Positions 10,436 to 18,528 of a stretch of 64,000 bases of DNA are shown in pieces. The stretch is from positions 7,925,910-7,989,909 of the forward strand of contig OX155973.1 of the NCBI GenBank assembly GCA_944548615.1. Direction: 5' to 3'. Positions within the stretch are counted from its first letter, which is position 1. Each line of letters begins with the position of its first letter. Both the position numbers and the translations under genes were made by a program. The notes under the pieces are model-generated. The model saw nothing but the letters and a program-made list of their open reading frames with translations. It ran no database searches and was not told where the DNA came from. This DNA comes from Micropterix aruncella (taxonomy: Eukaryota; Arthropoda; Insecta; Lepidoptera; Micropterigidae).

Positions 10436-13400
10436 TCAAGGGCGATAATAGCTAGGTATACGAACTTCACGTCCTGAGCGCGTCCTTTTAGCAGTGTCCT
10501 CTGTTTTCGGGATTGGGGTTACGTTTGGTGTGGTGTGATTAGCAGGAGTGGTTGCGGCGTCGTCCAGTATGTAGGCTGGCTTTACACGGTCGACAGATAC
10601 TGTAACGTCTTTGCCGTTTATTCTGAGTTTGAAAACCTTATCTCCTCTTTGCCTTACTTCGTATGGCCCTGTATAGGCTGGTTGTAGTGGGGGATGACAG
10701 GTGTCATCTCTCATGAATACGTGACTCGTCGTGCTGAGGTCTTTGAATACGAAGACAGATCTCCTGTTAGTATGACGAGTGGCTGGTACTGGCGCCAAAT
10801 TGTGTGCGAACTTACGGAGTCGAGTTATGTAGTCTGCCATGTCGGCCGTGTCCTCCGCTCCTGGTTTAACGTCCATGAATTCTCCAGGCAGTCTCAGCGG
10901 CTCCCCATATACCAGTTCGGCAGTAGAAGCGTTCAAATCTTCCTTGTAGGCACTGCGTATCCCCAGCAGGACCAACGGTAGGGATTCGACCCAGCTGCTA
11001 TTAGCGTGGCAGGTGATGGCTGCTTTTAACTGCCGGTGGAATCGCTCTACGAGACCGTTGCACGCCGGGTGATAGGCGGTTGTACGACGGTGCTGGAACC
11101 CAACTAATTCTGACAGGTGTCTGAACATAGTGCTCTCGAATTGTCTGCCGCGGTCGGTGACAATATCGTTGGGGCAGCCAAAGCGAGCTATCCACCCGTG
11201 GAGTAACCCTTTTGCTACGGCTTCTGCCGTGATTTCTTGCAGTGGGACCACCTCAGGCCATCGTGTATATCGGTCGACGACTGTGAGGCAATATTTGTAT
11301 CCTTGAGACGCTGGCATAGGACCTATTAGGTCTATATGAATATTAATAAACCTTGCTCTGGGAAGTCTGTACGTGCCCAGTGGTGATGAGACGTGGCGTG
11401 TAATTTTAGTACGCTGGCATGCCAAACACGCTCGCGCCCACTCTCGGCAGTCCTTTTTCATACTTGGCCATACGTAGCGATCTGTCAGCAGCTTGGTAGA
11501 GGCGTTCGCACCTGGGTGACTAAGGGAGTGGAGGCTTTCAAATACCTGCCGTCGCAAGTCTTTTGAGACGTACGGTCGCGGCGTCTTGCCGCTTTCGTCG
11601 ACGTACAATTCGGAGTGTGTTCCCGGTAACTTGATCTTCTTCAGGCATAAGGAGGTGTCGCTGAGTAGTAGCTGCTTTAACTCTGTGTCCTCGGTTTGAG
11701 ACAGCGCTAACTTGTTCAGGTCCACCGGTTGTGTAATGTGTTCAATCCGGGACAAGGTGTCCGCCACCACGTTATCTTTCCCTGAAATGTGCCTGATGTC
11801 CGTTGTAAACTGCGAGATGTAATCGAGGTGCCGGAATTGTCTCGGTGAGCAATTGTCTTTACGTGAGTGGAATGCGAAACATATTGGCTTGTGGTCGGTG
11901 TATATTGTAAAGACTCGTGCGTCGACCATGTGCCGGAAATATTTGATGGCTTCATATATTGCTAGGAGCTCACGATCGTATGGTGAGTACTTGCTCTGAG
12001 CGGGAGATAACTTCCTTGAGAAAAAGGCGAGCGGCTGCCAATCTCCATTTGTACGTTGCTGCAACGCTGCGCCCATGGCCGTATCGGAAGCGTCGGTGAC
12101 TATGGCGAGTTTGGCCTGACTGTTAGGATGTGCTAGCAGTGCAGCCTGGCATAAACTCTCCTTGCAGCGCGCGAAAGCGTCATATTCTTCGGCGCCGAAG
12201 TTCACCGGATGTGAGCCTTTTACTGAGCCGGTCAACAGTGTGTTGAGTGGAGCCTGGAATTGTGCTGCGCCTGGGATAAATCTGCGATAGAAATTTATCA
12301 TTCCCAGGAATCGGCGCAGCTCCTTCACGTTCTTGGGAGCTGGGAAGTTTTTGATAGCGTCAACCTTTTCTGGGAGCGGCTTCGTGCCTTCCTCTGATAT
12401 GCTGTATCCGAGAAACGTTACCTCCGAGGCACCGAAGACACACTTAGAGGTGTTTACCACCATGCCGTGGTCGTTTAGCCTGGTGAAGATCTGTCGCAGG
12501 TGCTCCTTGTGTGAGTCTTCGTCTTTCGAGTAGACCAAAAAATCGTCCAAATACGCGAAGCAATAATCGAGTCCCCTGATCATGTCATCGACGAAACGCT
12601 GGAAGGTTTGTCCCCGCGTTGCGGAGTCCATAATTCAAGAAAGGAAACTCGTACATTCCGAATGGTGTAGTGATTGCGGTCTTCGAAATATCTTCTGGGT
12701 TGACTGGGATCTGATTATAGGCCTTCTCCAAGTCAATTGTAGAGAATACCTTACAACCAGAAATATTGTGAGCGAAATCGTGGATGTGTCTGATGGGATA
12801 TTTATCCGGGACCGTTCTGGAATTTAGCATCCTGTAATCGCCGCAAGGACGCCAGCCGTTATCTTTTTTTGGTGCTAGGTGTAGTGGTGAAGACCATGGT
12901 GAATCTGAAGGTCTCGCGGTACCGTTCTGTAACATGGCAGCAAATTCGTCCTTCGCTATCTTCAGTTTGTCCGGAGCCAACCGTCGAGGTGAACAAGACG
13001 CGGGGGGTCCTGACGTGGTGCGAATGTGGTGAAGGATGTTATGCTTGGGAGCTCGATGCACTCCGGAGGGACGCGTGATGTCGGGGTACTCTGCTAGTAT
13101 GCGGTGATACACCGAGTTACCGGATACAATTTTCACCGATGAAATGTCTTCAGTTGGACGAGCTGGCAACGCCGCCGTAACGAGGCTAGTCGTATTATCG
13201 AGAAGCTGTTGGTTTCTGCAGTCAACTATGAGGTTGTAGTATGACAGAAAGTCTACGCCGATTATCGCCTTTGTCACGTCCGCGACAACAAATTGCCAAT
13301 TGAAATCACGCCGCAAGCCTAAATTAAGCTTTAGGTGTAAGTAGCCGTAAGTAAAGATAGTAGAGCCGTTTGCAGCGCATAAGTGGTACTTTGTTTTCTG

Positions 13401-13631
13401 TCGTCGGTTTGTAAGTGCCGACCTTGGAAATACGCAGAGATCGCTACCGGTATCCACGAGAAACTGCGTCTTTGTTATGCGGTCGGTGACGAATATGCGA
13501 CCAGTGCTGCGGCAGTCGGCGGTCGCCATTATCGGCTGCCCTTGTCGTTTCCCGCTTGAAAGTCGCAGGGTTTCACGCACTTGTTTGCCCTCTCGCCAAA
13601 TTTTGTATGGTACCAACACCTTGGGTATTTT
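10436..13631 (-). pseudogene. pol: pol: protease, reverse transcriptase, RNase H, integrase; one frameshift
   Basis: The pol frame opens at 13631 inside gag, in the -1 frame. Visible in order: aspartic protease ([12 protein letters not shown]), RT ([35 protein letters not shown]), RNase H (TDASDTAMGAAL), integrase HHCC zinc finger (HPGAN...C..C), the integrase core with D, TDRGRQFES and a late Glu (NGLVERFHRQ), and a GPY/F-like end (TGPYEVRQRGDKVFKLRI). The frame breaks near 12616-12626, inside the GLRNA-QTFQRF stretch of RT, at a GGGG run; the downstream part continues to a stop at 10436. Apart from that single base the reading frame is clean over 1060 codons, so a sequencing or assembly indel is a real alternative to a true mutation. 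The polyprotein would act in the virus-like particle and nucleus. Confidence 0.92.
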
Positions 13632-14362
13632 TTATAGTTGGAGTCGGATCTCTTTGAGTTGGAGCGATTGCGTGCCTTACTGTCAGGTCGTGTCTGCGAT
13701 CGTGACTGCCTATTGTTTAGCTGGCTTTTGAGCGTCCTCATCTCCCTAGTTAATTCGCTTACCTGACGAATGAGATCATTTAATGGTGAGTCAGTCGCAG
13801 ATGTGGATGCTACCTGGTGTTTGGGTACGACATCGTAGACGCGATCGGCCAAGTCGGCCAACACCTCCAGAGAATGTGTTGTTTGCGATGCGAGGATCGA
13901 CTGGATGCTGATTGGTAGGCGGTTGGTCCATATATCCAGCAGGAACTCTCCAGGTACGTTTGGGCCTGCCAACTGTTGTAGGTGCCTCAGGAATTGCGAG
14001 GGTTTTCGGTCGCCTAATTCTTCTCTATCTAGGAGCTGTTTCACTCTTTGCTGCCGAGTTGCCGAAAGCCGCTTGATTAACTCGCTTTTTAGCTTCTGAT
14101 ATTTGTCGGTGGCTGGTGGTGAGACGATGACGTCTTCCACTTCGGCTGCGTACTGCGAGTCGAGTTGCGCCACCACGTAGTAAAATTTCGTCGCGTCTGT
14201 CGTGATATTCGAAATCGCGAATTGGCTTTCGATTTGCGCGAACCAAATTGCCGGTTTTTCGGGCCAAAAAGCTGGTACTCGGACGCCCACGCGGTACACG
14301 TCGGCCGTTGCGTCAGCCGATTTGCCGCTGCCATTTTGGCTTTGTCCTTTATCTTCACTCAT
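13529..14362 (-). CDS. gag: gag: capsid/nucleocapsid protein with CHCC zinc finger
   Basis: The 277-residue frame starts at the ATG 8 bases downstream of the primer site. It has the Gypsy Gag core ([20 protein letters not shown] ... FYYVVAQLD ... [14 protein letters not shown]), a basic Ser/Arg-rich linker (about residues 200-240) and a C-terminal finger with spacing C-x2-H-x9-C-x3-C at about 248-265. CHCC rather than CCHC is the diagnostic form in CsRn1-type elements. Gag overlaps pol by about 100 bases. A run of six A (element sense, 13628-13633) lies where the two frames first overlap and is a candidate -1 slip site; it precedes the zinc-finger codons. Gag assembles the particle and binds the RNA genome. 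Confidence 0.93.
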   Translation of the reverse strand: MSEDKGQSQNGSGKSADATADVYRVGVRVPAFWPEKPAIWFAQIESQFAISNITTDATKFYYVVAQLDSQYAAEVEDVIVSPPATDKYQKLKSELIKRLSATRQQRVKQLLDREELGDRKPSQFLRHLQQLAGPNVPGEFLLDIWTNRLPISIQSILASQTTHSLEVLADLADRVYDVVPKHQVASTSATDSPLNDLIRQVSELTREMRTLKSQLNNRQSRSQTRPDSKARNRSNSKRSDSNYKKYPRCWYHTKFGERANKCVKPCDFQAGNDKGSR

Positions 14363-14370
14363 TTTCTTTT

Positions 14371-14380
14371 GGGGTCACCA
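14371..14380 (-). promoter_or_regulatory. Primer-binding site, tRNA-Trp
   Basis: In element sense TGGTGACCCC begins 2 bases after the 5' LTR. This is complementary to the 3' end of eukaryotic tRNA-Trp, the primer used by CsRn1-type elements. Confidence 0.85.
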
Positions 14381-14382
14381 CT

Positions 14383-14673
14383 TATAGGTCGATGGGCCAC
14401 GTCGGACAATGAAACAACGGCACCTTGGATGCGACGTAAGATTTATTTCTGAACAGCGGGCGCGGTTACGTAAAATACGGAGCGGGCAGCAAAGCAACGT
14501 GCGCTCCGCCGGAGGATCAATTTATCACTGGTGCCCGGTGCGCGCTGCCGCCGGGCGGCCGCTTCGCGCAGCGGACGATCCAAACAGTGTTGTCAACATT
14601 GACTTTAATTATGATGATGTACATGATAGAATAAAACATTACTTAAACATAAAGCGTCGAGTTTGATGCCACA
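14383..14673 (-). repeat. 5' LTR
   Basis: Identical to the 3' LTR at 10125-10415. It would carry the promoter for the minus-strand transcript. Confidence 0.95.
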
Positions 14674-15480
14674 GTAGTAATAGAAACAAATACTCTTTAT
14701 TCTTTTACTCATTGATCAAAATAAATTAATATAGTAACCTCACAATATAATTTCTGGAGTATTAAACAAAATTAGGAAAAAACAAACCTAAAAATATTAA
14801 ATGACAGAACCACACCACAAACTGAGTTTTCTCTAATTTAAGTAAATGACAGATGTTCGCCTTTAGTACTGAGGTACACATTTGCAATTCGTCATGCATA
14901 ATTATTTTAAATTTCAACACTTTGTTACAGCCCCTCATCCAAAAAATTAACACATAAAATTGTCGTTTCAAATATCGTTCCGCATGCTGTCCACGAAATG
15001 AGGAGCATTGTAAAGCCACATTTCGAAAACCTACCATCTCGTAGAAGTGGTTGGAGAATACGTAGCACCTCGCCAATTGTATTCTGCGGTGCAGCGGGAG
15101 GTTACGCCTGCAGAGGTTTCGTCAACTTGAAAAAGTTAGCTCGGCAAGTTCGATTCGGATTTTCACTTCCTGACTGCGATGGTTCCCACTGCTTATTTAA
15201 GTAGCATCGAAGGTTTTTATTTGACCCATCCCGCAGTAATAGTAGTTTGGTTTGGTTCTTGATGGTTCCGTGCCGCTTGGGTGGTGTTGACCAAATTTAT
15301 TGTCATCTGTCCTGCACAACTTACAGTTCAACTCATATCTGGTAGTCTCCTCGAAGAGGGACAATCTGTCAGGGCCGCTGTGAGCTTCTGCCACGGCTGT
15401 AATCTGCAGTCGGAGGCGGTTAGGATCAGAAGATTACGGATTCAAGAAAAACCTCAGGTGAAACTGGGCAGTTGGTGCAC
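14674..15480. other. No confident gene; weak similarity to 23935-24190
   Basis: A 104-codon minus-strand frame (14762-15076) is Phe/Cys-rich with no recognisable domain and I do not call it. Around 15260-15420 the words GGTTCCGTGC.GCTTGG and AG.CTCCTCGAAGA.GG.CAA recur at about 23947-24040, so this part is probably an old dispersed repeat. Confidence 0.4.
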
Positions 15481-15494
15481 TGTCCGGTATGCTA

Positions 15495-16174
15495 ATGGGC
15501 CGGAAGTTAATGGGCCTTTGCTGAGTTGGCCACGAAGACCCATTCTGTTCAGGGTTGGTAACACTCTCGGGTCAACACCTATCCGACTGCCGCCACGCAT
15601 GAAGTGCGAGCCTGGGTAGGACTCTGGCCTTATGGTTAGTTTCCCCTGGGAATCAACCTTCTGGTGCTCCTGGACGGTCTGCGCACCGTGCGGCATAAGC
15701 CGATCGATTGCGCACTCTGACTAACAGTCGGGGGAGTCTGGAAGCAGTACTGTTTCCTATACAGCGGGGGTGGTTGCGGACCTTCTGGCGACTACTCTTG
15801 AAACGACCATCGGCAACCCGATCCTGGTTGAACAGCCGGGCAAAGGATGCCGTGATCCGCGATAGATTCGGTGGTATACACCGTTTCACCGCTTCGTAAC
15901 GGAGAGAACCGCGCAAGCGACCTCGAACTCGTAACCAATCGAGAGACTGGAGTAATTTGGTCGCAATTGGAAGTAAGGGTGTGAGTGTAAGCCCGCTGGG
16001 TAACACTCCTGGCTATCTCGCGGTTAAGGCGTTGGCCTCTTACGGGTTTGTGGCGGAGCTTGACGGTGGACTGTTTTGTCCAAGTCTTCTGCGCTCACTC
16101 CAGGGAGATAGAACGACCAATCGTTAATACTTCCTGAGGTGACGGGCTCGCCTGCTGTAGTCGACAACCCTAGT
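15495..16174 (+). repeat. Repeat family A, core copy with 14-bp flanking direct repeat
   Basis: A ~680-bp block starting at TTAATGGGCC...GAGTTGGCCACGAAG and ending near GTCGACAACCCTAG. It matches 55570-56160 plus 56690-56770 in the same orientation and 33999-34690 and 39755-40350 in the opposite one. The 14-bp TGTCCGGTATGCTA lies immediately on both sides (15481-15494, 16175-16188), like a target-site duplication. No known protein domain is seen. The antisense frame 15653-16006 has counterparts in the other copies (see findings). Confidence 0.8.
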
Positions 16175-16224
16175 TGTCCGGTATGCTAGACTCACTGCCC
16201 ATCCGGCAAATAAACAGTGGAGTC

Positions 16225-16610
16225 TAGAGATGTATGTTTCGTTTGATAATGGGGAGACGTCATCTATCCTTGAAACGATCCGTTGGACATCCGTTCTTGA
16301 GTGTCCTCAGTCCGCGATGTATTCAAACTGAATTACCGCTTACGTCAGGTAGGGACCGCGCAAGCGACCTCAAACCCGTGACCAGACCGAGGGACGGAGA
16401 AATCTGGCCAAATCTGGTAGTAAGGGGTGAGGTTGGCCCGCTGTGTTCACTTTCCAGTGCCTCGCGGTAATCGTTAGACTCTCACGGCTTTGTTGGCGTG
16501 GTTAGACGGTGGAATGTGTTATCGCTAAGCTTCTGGGTTCACCCAGCGGTTGGAAGCAGGATCTGATATCGTTATAACTTCCTGGATTCGCCCGTACTAG
16601 TTAACGACTC
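16225..16610 (+). repeat. Diverged partial copy of repeat family A
   Basis: It repeats the second half of the core in tandem with the copy above (CTTGAAACGA, GACCGCGCAAGCGACCTC, TCGCGGTAA, ACTTCCTG) with many substitutions and gaps, so it is much older. Confidence 0.7.
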
Positions 16611-16764
16611 CGAAATGTTCCAGAGTAATATTGTTGTGTCTATTCGTAATATTCTATTACATTTCAATAGCAGCATCGAGGTTCGCTGGCTCTGACACAA
16701 GTATCGCGTCGATGGTAGAAGTGTCGACCGAAATAGCACTAATAGACAAAAAGACAGAGCGTCA

Positions 16765-17985
16765 TCAAGGCACTGGTATATGGTTTATATTCTCTGCAGC
16801 GCCTGATATGTTTATTTCGTTTTTGATTGCTTTCCAGTAGTGGACGTTTCCGCTTTCGTTGTGCACCTTGCGCGAGTGTCGTTTCAGCGTGCGTATATTG
16901 CTGAAGCGCACGGCGCAAAACTGGCATTTGTACAATTTCCATTGCTCGTGTTTCGCCTTGTGCGTTTTGAGCGCTAGATCGTTGGCGAACAGCCGCCCGC
17001 ACAGCTGACAGGTGTGCGACCGGTTGGACAGATGCTTCTCTATGTGAGTCCTGAGCAGCGATTTCCGTTTTACTCTATAATCGCAGTGCGTGCACCGGAA
17101 CATGGACTGCTCGTCCTTGTGCATGTTCTTGTGGTTGAGCAGTTCGGAGAACGTGTAGAACGCGGCGGCGCAGCGCTCGCAGCTGAAGTTCTTCTGGCCG
17201 CTGTGCCGCGCCATGTGCTGCTGCAGCGTCTTTTCGTTCTTGAGCCGCTTACGGCACACGCGGCATTCGTGCACCCGGTCCGAGTGCGTCTTCAGATGCG
17301 TCCACAGATGCTTCTTCGAGCTGAGCATCTTCCCGCACACTTCGCACGGCACTTGCAAGTTTTTTAGCAGGTGCTCTTTCTCGACGTGGAACTGTAAAGA
17401 CCCTATTTGCGTGTACGCTTTCGTGCATAAATCGCAGCGAAACGGCTTTACCCCGCTGTGCACGACAACGTGCGCTCTCATATGCACCAAACGACGCGTC
17501 TTATAATCGCAACTTTTACATTGAAACACGCGCGTCTTACCGGCGCCGATAATATCGATACAATCGAGCTTCTCGTCCCGTTTAGACTGCAAGTGTATAT
17601 TCGTAATGTGTTTTAACATAGTATCGTATTTCAAAAAACTCTTCTTACAAACATCACAAACGAATCTTTGCCGTGAATCCTCTTCGATGTCACTCGCATC
17701 GCGTTCAGATTTAACATCGAAATCTTCTTCGATTTTTACAAAATTTCCGAGCTCCAAGATCGATTTTTCACATTGCTCCTTGAACTTGACAGCTTTTATT
17801 AATGTATCTAAGCATATTTCACAGATTTTATCCGAAAAGCGATCGTCTACACGCAAATTCACTCCTGTCACGGCGTAAATGGCATCGCCGACGTTGCAGT
17901 CTTTCAAGTCATTGAAATTATCATTTAAATGCGTTTTTGCACTTATATTCGTGGCGAAACAGACCCTGCAGCTATCCGAATCCAT
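16765..17985 (-). CDS. ZAD-C2H2 zinc-finger transcription factor
   Basis: An intact 406-residue single-exon frame. Residues 1-80 form a ZAD (zinc-finger-associated domain): CRVC near residue 6 and CEIC near residue 55 supply the four zinc ligands. An acidic linker (about 85-105) leads to nine C2H2 fingers from about residue 109 to 381: FVCDVC, FQCKSC, FRCDLC, VPCEVC, HECRVC, FSCERC, FRCTHC, HTCQLC and YKCQFC, each followed by paired His. ZAD-C2H2 proteins are an insect-expanded family; ZADs dimerise and the fingers bind DNA in the nucleus. I chose the ATG at 17983-17985 because it starts directly before the ZAD (MDSDSCRVC). The target and exact ortholog cannot be named from sequence alone. 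It lies tail-to-head with ARL16 on the same strand, about 0.5 kb apart. Confidence 0.93.
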   Translation of the reverse strand: MDSDSCRVCFATNISAKTHLNDNFNDLKDCNVGDAIYAVTGVNLRVDDRFSDKICEICLDTLIKAVKFKEQCEKSILELGNFVKIEEDFDVKSERDASDIEEDSRQRFVCDVCKKSFLKYDTMLKHITNIHLQSKRDEKLDCIDIIGAGKTRVFQCKSCDYKTRRLVHMRAHVVVHSGVKPFRCDLCTKAYTQIGSLQFHVEKEHLLKNLQVPCEVCGKMLSSKKHLWTHLKTHSDRVHECRVCRKRLKNEKTLQQHMARHSGQKNFSCERCAAAFYTFSELLNHKNMHKDEQSMFRCTHCDYRVKRKSLLRTHIEKHLSNRSHTCQLCGRLFANDLALKTHKAKHEQWKLYKCQFCAVRFSNIRTLKRHSRKVHNESGNVHYWKAIKNEINISGAAENINHIPVP

Positions 17986-18528
17986 TTTTTTCTCAGAATA
18001 TTACACAAACGCGGAGCCCAAAAAGTAAAATAACAAATATCAAACGCACATCTAACGTCAAATCACGAAATGTCAACATAGTAACTTTTTTTTCGTAAAA
18101 GGGCATCAAATAGCAGTTCATATGGCCATTCGATATTAAATTGTTCATGTAATATTCTATAAATTGTTCATGTAAAAGTAATATTCACCACGCTGATTCC
18201 GAAACTGCAATACTCTTTATTCAGCCTCAATAATAAGCGTTATATAGGCATAGCTGTGAACACCTATATTTCGTCATGTTGTTAGTTTTTTTTAATTCCT
18301 AAACGTATATGGCAGTAGGTTGGTACTTTTTAAAAAAACCAACTAAATAAATATACTTTCCACGCATAGTACCAATGTAAATTAAAAAATATATGTCTCG
18401 AAGTATTGCAGGTTCGAGGCTTTTTTCCTATCAGATTTTAAAGCATTAAAATGATCGAATCTAGTAGTGCTTTTTTTGTTGATAAGTGAGATAGGTCCTG
18501 ATAATAAATAAATCAAATTCTCGGCGTT

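Larger units (their letters stand above)
10125..14673 (-). mobile_element. CsRn1-type Ty3/Gypsy LTR retrotransposon, full length, very young
   Basis: The 4549-bp element is bounded by two identical 291-bp LTRs and a short direct repeat (GTAG, possibly GTAGTA, at 10121 and 14674). On the minus strand the order is 5' LTR, primer-binding site, gag, pol (protease, RT, RNase H, integrase with GPY/F), purine tract, 3' LTR. The tRNA-Trp primer site and a CHCC zinc finger in Gag are the known hallmarks of the CsRn1 family. LTR identity shows the insertion is recent. Pol carries one frameshift, so this copy as sequenced would not make full Pol. Confidence 0.95.

Noticed and set aside
14762..15076. 104-codon minus-strand frame
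   Set aside because: Low-complexity Phe/Cys-rich sequence with no recognisable domain or splice context.
16225..16610. Separate new repeat family
   Set aside because: The word order matches the second half of family A; treated as an old copy.
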